NCBI RefSeq assembly: GCF_017888565.1
Contig: NZ_JAGHFX010000005.1
Location: forward strand, 1-64,000
DNA: 64,000 nucleotides
From: Clostridium sp.
Lineage (GTDB): Bacteria; Bacillota; Clostridia; Clostridiales; Clostridiaceae
Direction: 5' to 3'
Shown in pieces: positions 46,764 through 56,501 of this stretch. Position 1 is the first letter of the stretch. Every line of letters begins with the position of its first letter. The translations under genes and the position numbers were made by a program. The notes under the pieces were generated by a model, which saw only the letters and a program-made list of their open reading frames with translations, searched no databases and had not been told where the DNA came from.

Positions 46764-47318
46764 TTAAAAAAATATCATTTTAAGTCCTAGTACTAATAGT
46801 ATTATTCCTCCTAATAAATCGGCATATTTGCATATAAAATCAACTCTCCTAGCATATCTACACATAAAAAATCCAATTGTACATATAAGTAATGTTATTA
46901 ATCCTACCAAAATAGCATCAACAAATAATAATATTTCATTAACTTCATGAAATGCAGTAAATCCAACTACTAAAGCATCAATACTAACTGACATACCTAA
47001 AATTATATACATTGACTTTCTTATTAAAACTGACTCATCATTATTATTTTTTTTAAATGCTTCTAGTATCATTATGAATCCTATTAAAGCTATTATAACT
47101 CCGCCTATAAAATTAGGTATAGCAACTATATATGTATCAAAAAACCTTCCACCTACCCCGCCTAAAAATATAAATAAAAATTGAAAGAAAGCAAATGAAA
47201 CGATAAACCACATTTTATTTCTTCTTTTTAATAAAGGATTTATCCCTAAACTTATACTAAGTCCAAGCGCATCCATTGCCATAGCTATTCCTATTAAAAT
47301 CACTTCTTTTAATCCCAT
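46764..47318 (-). CDS. mntP: MntP/YtaF family metal efflux membrane protein
   Basis: A 184-residue protein of six membrane helices built as an inverted repeat. Conserved aspartates lie in IAMAMDALGLSISLG (helix 1) and LGMSVSIDALVVGF (helix 4), with a glycine-rich end (LLGGIILLVLGLKM). The family (DUF204) includes the manganese exporter MntP and the sporulation protein YtaF; size and motif placement fit MntP better, but certainty is moderate. It lies next to the Fur-family gene, which fits a metal-homeostasis cluster. Confidence 0.82.
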   Translation of the reverse strand: MGLKEVILIGIAMAMDALGLSISLGINPLLKRRNKMWFIVSFAFFQFLFIFLGGVGGRFFDTYIVAIPNFIGGVIIALIGFIMILEAFKKNNNDESVLIRKSMYIILGMSVSIDALVVGFTAFHEVNEILLFVDAILVGLITLLICTIGFFMCRYARRVDFICKYADLLGGIILLVLGLKMIFF

Positions 47319-47507
47319 TTTATAGAAAACCCTCCAAATTATATAATTCTACTCTATATATAATTATAAAGTATAGTATTTATGTATTATTTTTTTTAAA
47401 TAAGTACTTTTAATAAGACAAATTTTATTGTATATTATTAAATAGAGTATATGATATTTGATAAAGTATATCATATTTTGTAGTTTTATATAAAGGAGAG
47501 TAACTTA

Positions 47508-48725
47508 ATGGCGAATTGTATAATTGCTCAATCTGGAGGTCCAACATCTGTTATTAACTCAAGTGTAGTAGGCTTACTACATGCAAATAAGGATTTAGGT
47601 GCATTTGATAAAGTATATGCAGGTCTAAATGGGATAGAAGGTATATTAAATGGAAATATAATCGAATTATCTTCCTTTACTGATGATGAAATAAATACAT
47701 TTAGATACACACCATCTTCTGGTTTAGGTTCTTGTAGATATAAAATGAAAAATTTAGAAGAATCAAGTGAAGAATATGACAAACTTTTAGACATATTAAA
47801 GATTAATGATATAAAAGCCTTCTTTTATGTAGGTGGAAATGATTCTATGGATACTATTGCTAAGCTAGGTAAATATGCAAGTAAAACTGGAATAGATATA
47901 AAGTTTATTGGTATTCCAAAAACAATAGATAATGATTTAATGCACACTGATCATACTCCTGGGTTTGGTAGTGCCGCAAAATTCATTGCAACAACTGCAC
48001 TTGAAACATATCTAGATTCATCAGTTTATATAAATAACGGAATATTTATTTTAGAGACAATGGGTAGAGATACAGGTTGGTTAGCTGCTTCTTCTTGTAT
48101 TGCAAGAATAAATGGCGAGCCTGTTGCAGATTTTATATATTTACCTGAAGTTGCTTTTGAAATAGAAAAATTTCTTTTAGATGTTAGAAAAAGATTCCAA
48201 GAAAAAAATAAAGTTTTTATAGTTGTTTCAGAAGGTATAAGAAATTCTGAGGGAAAATTTATAACTGAAGTTGAAAAACAATCTCATGATAAATTTGGAC
48301 ATGCACAATTAGGTGGCGTTGGTTCTTACTTAAAGAACTTAATAATCCAGTCTGGTATAACATCTAGAGTTAAATCTTTAGAATTAGGCGTATTACAAAG
48401 ATGTGCAATCCATTGCGCTTCAGATGTTGATTTAAAGGAAGCTTTTGAAGCTGGATACTCTGCATTAAAATTTGCACTTGAAGGGCATAGTGGATATATG
48501 GTTGCTATAAAAAGAGATTCAAGCACACCTTATTCTACTTCTCATTTCCTTGTAGAAGCAGACAAGATAGCTAATAATGTTAAATACTTTCCTATAGATT
48601 TAATTAATGATGAAGGAAATCATATAAAAGAAGAAGCTTTAGACTACTTCTTACCTCTTATTTCTGGAACTCCTTCATTAGTTATAGATAATCATTTACC
48701 TAAATTTAAAACTATATCCAAATAA
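47508..48725 (+). CDS. pfp: Phosphofructokinase, pyrophosphate-dependent type
   Basis: A 405-residue PFK-fold enzyme converting fructose 6-phosphate to fructose 1,6-bisphosphate. The phosphoryl-donor site reads YVGGNDSMDT, with aspartate at the position where ATP enzymes have glycine. The catalytic segment is IPKTIDNDL with lysine in the K124-equivalent position. Both are hallmarks of pyrophosphate-dependent PFK, and the substrate segment METMGRDTGWLA-like loop is present. RBS AAAGGAG lies 9 bases before ATG. It is a single-gene transcript. Pyrophosphate use is inferred from residues, not measured. Confidence 0.88.
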   Translation: MANCIIAQSGGPTSVINSSVVGLLHANKDLGAFDKVYAGLNGIEGILNGNIIELSSFTDDEINTFRYTPSSGLGSCRYKMKNLEESSEEYDKLLDILKINDIKAFFYVGGNDSMDTIAKLGKYASKTGIDIKFIGIPKTIDNDLMHTDHTPGFGSAAKFIATTALETYLDSSVYINNGIFILETMGRDTGWLAASSCIARINGEPVADFIYLPEVAFEIEKFLLDVRKRFQEKNKVFIVVSEGIRNSEGKFITEVEKQSHDKFGHAQLGGVGSYLKNLIIQSGITSRVKSLELGVLQRCAIHCASDVDLKEAFEAGYSALKFALEGHSGYMVAIKRDSSTPYSTSHFLVEADKIANNVKYFPIDLINDEGNHIKEEALDYFLPLISGTPSLVIDNHLPKFKTISK

Positions 48726-48726
48726 T

Positions 48727-48760
48727 AAAAATGGAAGTTCTAATTCGAGCTTCCATTTTT
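48727..48760 (+). terminator. Terminator of pfp
   Basis: An 11-bp outer stem (AAAAATGGAAG / CTTCCATTTTT) extended by a few inner pairs, ending in TTTTT right after the pfp stop. Confidence 0.88.
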
Positions 48761-48835
48761 GTGCATATATAAATAATAGATAAAAGTTCTATTTAAGTTT
48801 AAAAACATCCTTAAGTAAGTAAAATCAATGGTTTA

Positions 48836-48864
48836 AAAGAGGCTCACGAAACGTGAGCCTCTTT
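48836..48864. terminator. Orphan terminator-like hairpin
   Basis: A perfect 13-bp stem (AAAGAGGCTCACG / CGTGAGCCTCTTT) with loop AAA in the 390-base pfp/ABC-F gap, 75 bases beyond the pfp terminator. It ends no annotated gene. The stem is much more GC-rich than its surroundings. The rest of the gap (48865-49115) is plain AT-rich sequence holding the ABC-F promoter. See findings. Confidence 0.6.
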
Positions 48865-49115
48865 ATAAAAATAAGAGATTAGCTTTTTTAAGGCAATAAA
48901 GATTATTTGAAATTTATAAATTTTATATTAAATATATTTCTAAGACTTCTCCTTTTTCTTATATACATATGACATTATTTTAATACTATTAAGAACTAAA
49001 CATAAAAGTTTACGTATTTGATTAGCTTAACACCTTAGAGTATAATAAAATTGGAATTATAGAAATTTATAAATTTAAATATATTTGATATATAAGATAA
49101 GCGTAGGAGGAAAAA

Positions 49116-51035
49116 ATGATAGTTTTAAGTTGCAAAGATATATCGAAAAGTTACGGAATAAGAGATGTACTAAAAGATATCACCTTTTCAATCAATGAAG
49201 GTGATAAAGTTGGAATTATTGGTGGAAATGGAGAAGGAAAATCAACCTTATTTAAAATAATATCTAAAGAATTATCACAGGATTCTGGTGAAATATTTAT
49301 AGATAAAAATAGGACTATAGGATATTTAACTCAGCATGTTGATTTAGATTTAAATAATACTATATATGATGAAATGAACTTAGTATTTAAAGATCTTCGT
49401 AATATTGAAGATAGATTACATTCGTTAGAGATAAAAATGGCTGAACCTTATAATGAGGATAATGCAGCTTATCACGAAAAAATTATAAAAGATTACACTA
49501 CCCTTCAAGATTTATATTCTCATAAAGGTGGTTACACATATAAAGGTGAAATATCTAGAGTATTAAAAGGTCTTGGTTTTCTAGAAGAAGATTTTGATAA
49601 AACAATAAGTACTCTTAGTGGTGGACAAAAAACTAGGGTTTCACTTTGTAAACTATTATTAAAAAATCCAGATATAATTTTACTTGATGAGCCAACCAAC
49701 CATCTTGATTTAGAAGCTATAGAATGGCTTGAAGAATATTTAAAAAATTATAAAGGAACTGTTTTAGTAATATCACATGATAGATTTTTCTTAGATGCTG
49801 TTACAAACAATACCTTTGAAGTCATTAATGGTCATGTTAATTGTTACAATGTTCCTTATACTAAATTTATTGATCAAAGAAAGAAAAACTATGAAACTCA
49901 GCTTAAAGCTTATAATCTTCAGCAAGCTGAAATTAAAAGACAAGAAGCAATAATAGAAAAATTTAGAAGCTTTAACAGAGAGAAAAGCATAAGAGCTGCT
50001 GAAAGTAGAGAAAAAGCCTTAGAAAAGATGGAGAGACTAGATGCTCCTGATAAAGAAAAGGAAGCTTCTAAAATTCAATTTGAAACTTCTGTAAAAAGCG
50101 GTCATGATGTTCTTCATATTGAAAACCTAGCTAAAAGCTATGGAGATAATAAGCTTTTTTCAAATCTTAACTTAGATCTTAAAAGAGGAGAAAAAGTAGC
50201 ATTGATTGGAGAAAATGGTCGTGGTAAAACAACTCTCTTTAAAATTATTTTAGATAATTTAAATCCGGATAGTGGTAAAGTTATTCTTGGAACAAACGTA
50301 AATGTTGGATATTATGATCAAGAACAATCTGATTTAAATCTAGATAAGGCTATTCTAGATGAAGTATGGGATGAATTCCCTAATTTAACCACATCTAAAT
50401 TAAGAGGTGCATTAGCATCATTCTTATTTACTGGAGATGATGTATTTAAAATAATCAACACTCTTAGTGGTGGAGAAAAATGTAGGATCAATTTATTAAA
50501 ACTTATGTTATCTAGATCTAATTTATTATTATTAGATGAACCAACAAACCATCTTGATATAATGTCTAGAGAAGCTCTTGAAGATGCACTATTAAGTTAT
50601 GATGGTACATTAATGGTTATATCTCATGATAGATACTTCCTAAATAAAGTAATTAATAGAATACTAGAACTTAACGAAAATGGCATTAAAGAATTTTTAG
50701 GAAACTATAGTTATTATCAAGAAAAGAAAATTAATCCTAATAGATTTGAGGTTTTAGAAGAACTATCAAATGGAAAAACTAAAACTCAATTAAAAGATGA
50801 AAAAAAGAAAAAAAGAGAACTTGAAAAAGAAGAAAAAGCTCTAAAGCTAAAAATAAAGAAAATAGAAGATTATATCTCTATCGGGGAAGAAAAGTTATTA
50901 TCACTACAAGAAGAACTTTGCCTTGAAGAAATTTATTCTAACCCTTCTGAAAGCGAAAGAGTTAATAAGGAAATAAAAGATTTAGAAGAAAAAATCGCTA
51001 GCCTCTACGAAGAATGGGAGAATTTATCCAATTAA
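49116..51035 (+). CDS. ABC-F family ATPase
   Basis: A soluble twin-ATPase protein of 639 residues that acts on ribosomes rather than membranes. Two nucleotide-binding domains have Walker A GGNGEGKST and GENGRGKTT, signatures LSGGQKTR and LSGGEKCR, and two LLDEPTNHLD boxes. The P-site tether linker (about 245-320) is charged and helical, and a lysine-rich coiled coil occupies the C-terminus (about 560-639). It resembles the B. subtilis YdiF/YkpA group; housekeeping and antibiotic-protection members cannot be separated by eye. RBS GTAGGAGG precedes ATG. It is a single-gene transcript. Confidence 0.92.
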   Translation: MIVLSCKDISKSYGIRDVLKDITFSINEGDKVGIIGGNGEGKSTLFKIISKELSQDSGEIFIDKNRTIGYLTQHVDLDLNNTIYDEMNLVFKDLRNIEDRLHSLEIKMAEPYNEDNAAYHEKIIKDYTTLQDLYSHKGGYTYKGEISRVLKGLGFLEEDFDKTISTLSGGQKTRVSLCKLLLKNPDIILLDEPTNHLDLEAIEWLEEYLKNYKGTVLVISHDRFFLDAVTNNTFEVINGHVNCYNVPYTKFIDQRKKNYETQLKAYNLQQAEIKRQEAIIEKFRSFNREKSIRAAESREKALEKMERLDAPDKEKEASKIQFETSVKSGHDVLHIENLAKSYGDNKLFSNLNLDLKRGEKVALIGENGRGKTTLFKIILDNLNPDSGKVILGTNVNVGYYDQEQSDLNLDKAILDEVWDEFPNLTTSKLRGALASFLFTGDDVFKIINTLSGGEKCRINLLKLMLSRSNLLLLDEPTNHLDIMSREALEDALLSYDGTLMVISHDRYFLNKVINRILELNENGIKEFLGNYSYYQEKKINPNRFEVLEELSNGKTKTQLKDEKKKKRELEKEEKALKLKIKKIEDYISIGEEKLLSLQEELCLEEIYSNPSESERVNKEIKDLEEKIASLYEEWENLSN

Positions 51036-51119
51036 ATTTACTTTGTGAAATTTATAGCTGAATTATAAGAATTAATGAGGAGATATAAGTATATTTTTAT
51101 AAATTAATTTATTTTAAAT

Positions 51120-51141
51120 GGGGATGCCTTGTGGCATCCCC
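51120..51141. terminator. Terminator between ABC-F gene and dut
   Basis: GGGGATGCC-TTGT-GGCATCCCC followed by TTAATTTTTATTT lies 85 bases after the ABC-F stop and 31 before the dut stop; with convergent genes it probably serves both. Confidence 0.85.
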
Positions 51142-51172
51142 TTAATTTTTATTTGATCTCATGTAAGCTTTT

Positions 51173-51613
51173 TTATCTTTTTCCCGTTGACCCAAAGCCG
51201 CCTTCTGCTCTTTCAGTCTCACTTAACTCTTCCACTTCATCAACTTCGACATACCATACTGGTTTTACTACCATTTGCGCAATCTTCATACCTTTTTCAA
51301 CAATAAAGCTTTCCTTCCCATGATTTATTAATACTACCCCTACTTCACCTCTATATCCTTCATCTATAGTTCCTGGTGTATTTAAAACGGTAATCCCATG
51401 CTTTAATGCTAATCCACTTCTAGGTCTGACCTGCGCTTCAGTTTGAGGCGGTAACTCTATCTTTATTCCAGTCTTAATCAATGCTGTTTCAGATGGATTA
51501 ATTTTAACCTCTTCTACTGAATATAAATCTAGCCCAGCATCTCCTTCATGTGCATAATTAGGTATTATAGCTTCATTATGTATTTTTTGAACTTTTAATT
51601 TTAACTTATTCAT
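51173..51613 (-). CDS. dut: Deoxyuridine 5'-triphosphate nucleotidohydrolase
   Basis: Trimeric dUTPase that hydrolyses dUTP to dUMP and pyrophosphate, keeping uracil out of DNA and feeding dTMP synthesis. All five motifs of the 146-residue family are visible: [43 protein letters not shown], and the C-terminal [10 protein letters not shown]. It is a single-gene transcript. Confidence 0.95.
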   Translation of the reverse strand: MNKLKLKVQKIHNEAIIPNYAHEGDAGLDLYSVEEVKINPSETALIKTGIKIELPPQTEAQVRPRSGLALKHGITVLNTPGTIDEGYRGEVGVVLINHGKESFIVEKGMKIAQMVVKPVWYVEVDEVEELSETERAEGGFGSTGKR

Positions 51614-51885
51614 TTGTATTCCTCCAATAAAAATATTACCTTTATTGTAACAAGTAATTCTTATTTATGTCTATACTTATTATATTCAAAATAAAAAGAG
51701 GCTGTATAAACAGCCCTTTAATGTAAAATTTAAAATCTTTTTATATTTCATAATGAAGTATTTAAACTTATAGTATTTTAAAACTACTGTAAGCAATTCT
51801 ATTCTCCATTATTCAATTCTATATTTTACATTTTTAATTGCGCGATAGCTCATATTATAAGTGTAGAAATAATTTTTATTCCATT

Positions 51886-52557
51886 CTATCTTCTATAATA
51901 CGTTGGTTTTATTTTATTTACTACACATACACTTGCTGATTTATTATTTTTATCTATAGTAACTTCATTCCAAGTATAGTATGAAGGCTTTTCAAAAAAC
52001 CTTCTATCTACTATTGATATAACCCTATAACATCCATTTTCTAAATTATCAAATACTACTTTTCCATTTGAATCAGTGAATTTTGAATCATGCAATTTAG
52101 GAGATATCCCATTCAATAAATATAAATTTATCCTTGCCCCCTTAAGTTCTACTCCATCTCTACTTGCTAACCTTGATGTGATTTCAATCCTACCCTTTTC
52201 CTCAACTACATTGTAATCATTAAAGTTATTTTGTGAGTTAAATTTTAAGTTATCTTGTAAGCTATCTTGTGAGATACCTTGTAATTTATCTTCTATATTT
52301 GAATATAGTCTATCATAAGGATTTTCATATTTTTCCTCACTCAAAACTTGCTCACTAAAATCACTTTCTATTATTTCTTCATCTTCTTGATTATTGCATA
52401 TGTTGTCTCTATTAATAGATCTTGTAGAATTATTCTCTCCAACTTCCCCATCAACTTGAATAAATAAATTCAAATTTCCGTTTTCATCTACAGTATATTG
52501 ATCTTCATTATTATTATTTTCATCACTATGATATTGATCGTCAATAACTATTTTCAT
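51886..52557 (-). CDS. Protein with C-terminal Cna-B/prealbumin-like domain
   Basis: A 223-residue protein of unknown function. The first 110 residues are acidic, asparagine-rich low complexity (DENNNNEDQYTVDENGN, NLNLFIQVDG, and repeats around SQDSLQDNLKFNSQNNFND). From about 120 a Cna-B/SpaA-like beta-sandwich is visible: GRIEITSRLASRDGVELKGARINLYLL, DSNGKVVFDNLENGCYRVI, ending PTYYRR. No signal peptide, anchor or membrane segment is present, unlike most Cna-B proteins, so it may be a spore or cytosolic protein. RBS GGAGG is 5 bases before ATG 52557, which is preferred to the longer TTG start at 52569. Confidence 0.75.
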   Translation of the reverse strand: MKIVIDDQYHSDENNNNEDQYTVDENGNLNLFIQVDGEVGENNSTRSINRDNICNNQEDEEIIESDFSEQVLSEEKYENPYDRLYSNIEDKLQGISQDSLQDNLKFNSQNNFNDYNVVEEKGRIEITSRLASRDGVELKGARINLYLLNGISPKLHDSKFTDSNGKVVFDNLENGCYRVISIVDRRFFEKPSYYTWNEVTIDKNNKSASVCVVNKIKPTYYRR

Positions 52558-52627
52558 ATATACCTCCAAAGCATAATATAGTTACATAATATGATTCACC
52601 TATTATTTTGGTGATAAAATAATAAAA

Positions 52628-52650
52628 AAAAGTGTCAAAAGACACTCTTT
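52628..52650 (-). terminator. Terminator of the PAS-GGDEF-EAL gene
   Basis: The minus strand reads AGTGTC-TTTT-GACACT followed by eight T residues. It begins 7 bases after the stop of the gene at 52654. The stem is short but the U-tract is excellent. Confidence 0.85.
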
Positions 52651-52653
52651 AAC

Positions 52654-54885
52654 TTAAATAGAAATCATTTTTATAGCTTCATTAAATTCAACAGGTTTAC
52701 TAAAATAATATCCTTGAATAACATCACAACTAATTTTCTTTAAGAAATCCAGTTGTTCTTTAGTTTCAACTCCTTCTGCAACTACTAATAGACTTAAGTA
52801 GTGTGAAAGTTCAACAATACTATTTATTATATACTCACTTTTTTCTTCTATAACTATTCCGTCTATAAAACTTTTATCTATCTTTAATACATCTATAGGT
52901 AGGGTTCTTAAATAACTTAATGATGAATATCCTGTTCCAAAATCATCTAATGCCAATGAAACTCCTAGCCCTTTTAGCTTCTCTAATGTATTTATATTTT
53001 TTTCTGCTGATTTCATTATTATACTTTCTGTAATTTCAAACTCTATATATTCAGCACTTAAATCATAAAACTTTAATGATTCAGATATAAATGAAACTAT
53101 ATCTTCATCCCTAATTTGAACCTCTGACAAATTAATAGCCATTTTAAACTTCTTGGCAGTTCTTAATGTTAATTCCTTACATTTCCTGAAACTTTCGTTT
53201 ATTATGTATTTTCCTATAGGTATTATAAGACCTGAACTCTCTGCAATTGGTATAAACTCACTTGGTGATACTAATCCTAAGGACTTACTATTCCACCTTA
53301 CAAGAGATTCAAAACCTATAACCTCTTCTGTATCTACTTTAATCTTAGGCTGATATAGCATTTTAATTTCACTATTATCCACAGCCACTCTTAATCCCTT
53401 TTCTATATCAAATTCTCTATTTAGAATTTCTAATATTTTTATGTCAAAAAACTCATATCTATTTTTTCCATTAACTTTTGCAAGATACATAGCCATATCT
53501 GCTCTTTTTAATAAAATCGGCATATCGCCTCCATCTATTGGATAAACACTTACTCCTATACTTAATGTACAAAAAATTTCTTTATCATTTATTATTATTG
53601 GATCACTTAACTTTTTTATTATATTATCTAAAATATATTTAATTTGATTTTTTCCTTGTATATTATATTGTACTATTATAAATTCATCTCCTCCATATCT
53701 AGCAAAAAGAGAATCTTTTATTTTCATATTATTTATAATTTTTGTAAATTCAATTAAAAGTAAATCTCCTGCATCATGACCATATGTATCATTAACATAT
53801 TTGAAATTATCTAAATCTAAAAAAATAAATGCTATTTTTTCATTAGGATGATTATTTATATGATTTGTAATTTCTCTTACAAAAAACCTTCTATTTGGAA
53901 TTCCTGTAACTTCATCATTGAAGCTTAAATAATTAATTTCAATTTCTCTTTCCTTCCTATCTGTTATATCTGAAAGAGCTCCATGAATAAATAAATCTCC
54001 ATTCCTTTCTAATGTCTTTTTCCCTTTACTTTGAATCCATACAACCCTATTATCCTTGCTTAATATTCTATACTCTATAGAATAAAATTCATCTTTTTTT
54101 GAATTTAAAACCTTAGTTATTTGCTTATTATATGTGGCAATATCATCTTCTACTATAAATTTTTGCCAACTTTTGTCTGAGATTAGTACGTCTCCTTCTC
54201 CTTTTATTTCTAAATACTCTCTAATACTATAATCAATTGATATGATATTTTGATTAACATTCCACCAAAATGCAATGTCTTTAGAACCCTCTACAGCTAA
54301 TCTATTCTTATTTTCTATAACCTTATTCATATTCTCTATTCTTTTTCTTTCAGTTATATCTATAATAAGTCCAGATAAATAAAAAATATTATTTCTTATT
54401 TTCCCATTTCCTTGCACTTTAATTAATAGCTTTTCTCCTGAAGAATTTATTATAGATGATTCTAAAATAAAGTTATCTAATATTCTATTATGTATAATGT
54501 TTTCAATGAAAATTTTTATATCTTCTCTTTCATCTTCAACAATAAATGAAAACCATTCATCAAAACTCTCTATGTCCTTACTAATTTTTAAGATATCTCG
54601 CATTTTTTTAGACATATATAATTTATTATTTTCACTATTCCATTCCCAAATTGCACCTTCTAATGCATCTATAGCCATTCTATATCTTCTCTTGTTTGAA
54701 TTTGCTAATTTATATAGCTTCTCATATTTTTTATTTATATAAATTAATCTAATCATTAACAATAAAATAATAAAGAACATGATAAGTAATAATGAAATTG
54801 CACTATCAAAATTACTTTTAATTATTAATATAATTAAAAGTAAACTAGCAAATATGAAAATACTATTATTTTTTCTTTTTTTCAT
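52654..54885 (-). CDS. Membrane PAS-GGDEF-EAL protein (c-di-GMP turnover)
   Basis: A composite cyclic-di-GMP enzyme of 743 residues. Two N-terminal membrane helices (about 9-28 and 32-52) are followed by PAS domains (about 75-185 and 200-315), a GGDEF domain with intact RYGGDEF (about residue 398), and an EAL domain. The EAL motif reads GFESLVRW, with alanine replaced by serine but the catalytic glutamate kept. Other EAL metal and catalytic residues are intact (NLSEVQ, ESIIMKS, DDFGTGYSSL, KIDKSF, VAEGVET). It could both make and degrade c-di-GMP. A GTG at 54894 is an alternative start. Confidence 0.9.
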   Translation of the reverse strand: MKKRKNNSIFIFASLLLIILIIKSNFDSAISLLLIMFFIILLLMIRLIYINKKYEKLYKLANSNKRRYRMAIDALEGAIWEWNSENNKLYMSKKMRDILKISKDIESFDEWFSFIVEDEREDIKIFIENIIHNRILDNFILESSIINSSGEKLLIKVQGNGKIRNNIFYLSGLIIDITERKRIENMNKVIENKNRLAVEGSKDIAFWWNVNQNIISIDYSIREYLEIKGEGDVLISDKSWQKFIVEDDIATYNKQITKVLNSKKDEFYSIEYRILSKDNRVVWIQSKGKKTLERNGDLFIHGALSDITDRKEREIEINYLSFNDEVTGIPNRRFFVREITNHINNHPNEKIAFIFLDLDNFKYVNDTYGHDAGDLLLIEFTKIINNMKIKDSLFARYGGDEFIIVQYNIQGKNQIKYILDNIIKKLSDPIIINDKEIFCTLSIGVSVYPIDGGDMPILLKRADMAMYLAKVNGKNRYEFFDIKILEILNREFDIEKGLRVAVDNSEIKMLYQPKIKVDTEEVIGFESLVRWNSKSLGLVSPSEFIPIAESSGLIIPIGKYIINESFRKCKELTLRTAKKFKMAINLSEVQIRDEDIVSFISESLKFYDLSAEYIEFEITESIIMKSAEKNINTLEKLKGLGVSLALDDFGTGYSSLSYLRTLPIDVLKIDKSFIDGIVIEEKSEYIINSIVELSHYLSLLVVAEGVETKEQLDFLKKISCDVIQGYYFSKPVEFNEAIKMISI

Positions 54886-54986
54886 GATTATCACCAGTAC
54901 CTTTTCCTTAAAATTACATTCTAATAATTATATATTTTATCATATTCTTCCACATATTAACATAATTTAACCTTGTTAAAATTAAA

Positions 54987-55030
54987 AAAATAGACGAACG
55001 TAAATATATCAACTTACCTTCGCCTATTTT
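54987..55030 (-). terminator. Terminator of uraA
   Basis: On the minus strand AAAATAGGCGAA pairs with TTCGTCTATTTT (one G-U pair), extended inwards by GTAA/TTAC, then followed by TTTAATTTT. It lies about 25 bases after the uraA stop. Confidence 0.8.
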
Positions 55031-55057
55031 ATTATTTTATTATTTTATTATTTTATT
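55026..55057. repeat. Short tandem repeat (ATTTTATT)x4 at the uraA stop codon
   Basis: Four perfect 8-base units ATTTTATT run from inside the terminator's last arm to the last codons of uraA. The uraA stop (55053-55055) lies within the final unit. It may vary in copy number between strains. Confidence 0.8.
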
Positions 55058-56330
55058 TAAATATTTTTGTTAATACTATATTTAATGTAACACCTACAAG
55101 TGCTGACAAACTTAAACCAGATATACTTACAGTTTCTGTTATACTTATTCCTATAGCCTTTGGCATAAATAATCCTGATAATCCTATAAATATAATTGTT
55201 ATCATAACTATAATATTCTTTATATTAAACTTTACACCTTCATTCTTAATTGTATTTACTCCAACTAAAGCTATCATTGAAAATAACATTATGCTTATTC
55301 CCCCCATAACTGATGAAGGTATTGTTCTAATTGCAGCTCCAAACTTATCTATAAAACTTAATATTATTGCAAAAACTGCTGTTAATCTTAATATTGATGG
55401 ATCATAATTTTTAGTTATTGCTAATACACCTGTATTTTCTCCATATGTTGTATTTGCAGGTCCACCTATAAGTGAAGCTGTCATAGTAGCAAGTCCATCA
55501 CCTAACAAAGTTCTATTTAAACCTGGATCTTCAATAAAATTCTTTCCTACTATAGTACCATTAGTTGTTATATCGCCTATATGTTCCATAAAAACAGCAA
55601 GTATAACTGGAACTACTATCATTATTGCTCCCGCATCAAACTTTGGTAAAGTAAACTTTGGCGCTGCTATAAAACTTGCATTTTGAATTGCAGTTATATC
55701 AACTTGTCCTAATACTAAACTTAATGTATATCCAACTATTACTGCAATTATTATTGATAACTGTGATACAAATCCTTTTGTAAATCTTTTTATGCATAAA
55801 GCTAGTCCTAATGTTAGTATAGCTATTGTTAGTGATTTTCCTGAACCTGCTTCGCCAGCTATAAATGAATTTACTCCAGCCATATCTAAAGCTGTTGGAA
55901 TAAGATTTACACCTATAACTATTATCATAGGGCCAACAACTTGTGCTGGTAAAATACTTCTTATTTTAGATACGCCTATTTTTTTTATTATAAATGAAAC
56001 TACAACATAAATTAATCCTGCTACAAACATTCCACCTTGGGCATATCTTAAATCACCATATTGAGTTGCAACCACACCAATTACTGGAATAAATGCAAAT
56101 GAAGATCCTAAGAACGCAGGTACTTTTCCTTTAGTGCATAGATGAAATATAAGAGTTCCTACTCCAGCTGAAAACAAAGCAACTGATGGATCTAATCCTG
56201 TTATTATAGGTACTAAAACAGTTGCTCCAAACATTGCTATTAAGTGTTGAAGACCTAAAACACTTTTTATTAAACCTTTTTTAATATTACTTAAAGTATT
56301 AACCTCTTTTGTCTCTACATATTGTGCCAT
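55053..56330 (-). CDS. uraA: Uracil/xanthine permease
   Basis: A nucleobase:cation symporter-2 family permease of 425 residues with about 14 membrane helices. Conserved segments are [17 protein letters not shown] near residue 25, the [16 protein letters not shown] helix, the substrate-site glutamate in [11 protein letters not shown], and [20 protein letters not shown] with the second glutamate. The PyrR-type leader upstream, a pyrimidine sensor, favours uracil over xanthine. RBS GGGAGG precedes ATG 56330. It is a single-gene transcript. Confidence 0.93.
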   Translation of the reverse strand: MAQYVETKEVNTLSNIKKGLIKSVLGLQHLIAMFGATVLVPIITGLDPSVALFSAGVGTLIFHLCTKGKVPAFLGSSFAFIPVIGVVATQYGDLRYAQGGMFVAGLIYVVVSFIIKKIGVSKIRSILPAQVVGPMIIVIGVNLIPTALDMAGVNSFIAGEAGSGKSLTIAILTLGLALCIKRFTKGFVSQLSIIIAVIVGYTLSLVLGQVDITAIQNASFIAAPKFTLPKFDAGAIMIVVPVILAVFMEHIGDITTNGTIVGKNFIEDPGLNRTLLGDGLATMTASLIGGPANTTYGENTGVLAITKNYDPSILRLTAVFAIILSFIDKFGAAIRTIPSSVMGGISIMLFSMIALVGVNTIKNEGVKFNIKNIIVMITIIFIGLSGLFMPKAIGISITETVSISGLSLSALVGVTLNIVLTKIFK

Positions 56331-56356
56331 TTAATGACCTCCCTATTTTTATTAAT

Positions 56357-56398
56357 AAGGAGAAATTCTTATTTCTCCTTTTCTAGCCTCTCTGGACT
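56357..56398 (-). promoter_or_regulatory. Second PyrR-binding box with following hairpin
   Basis: The minus strand at 56398-56385 reads AGTCCAGAGAGGCT, identical to the first box. It is followed by a perfect 10-bp hairpin (AAGGAGAAAT / ATTTCTCCTT, loop AAGA) ending 26 bases before the uraA start and just upstream of its RBS. There is no U-tract after it, so this copy may act on translation or be a decayed attenuator. Confidence 0.7.
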
Positions 56399-56421
56399 AA
56401 TTTTAAAAGGTATTTTTGCAT

Positions 56422-56501
56422 AAAAAAAACTTCTCTATAAATTTCCAGAGAAGTTATAATAATTCCACAATAATTTTACTTCTTTTGAGCCTCTCTGGAC
56501 T
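56422..56501 (-). promoter_or_regulatory. PyrR-controlled attenuator of uraA
   Basis: AGTCCAGAGAGGCT at 56501-56488 (minus strand) matches the conserved PyrR RNA-binding loop of pyrimidine operons. Downstream, ACTTCTCT (56454-56447) pairs with AGAGAAGT (56436-56429) and is followed by eight T residues: a terminator whose formation PyrR-UMP is expected to favour. The architecture matches B. subtilis pyr operon attenuators. No pyrR gene lies in this window. Confidence 0.88.

Noticed and set aside
51700..51715. GGCTGT/ACAGCC hairpin as a terminator upstream of dut
   Set aside because: Only six pairs with a mismatch; it lies upstream of dut and would end nothing obvious except the gene at 51886, whose stop is 170 bases away.
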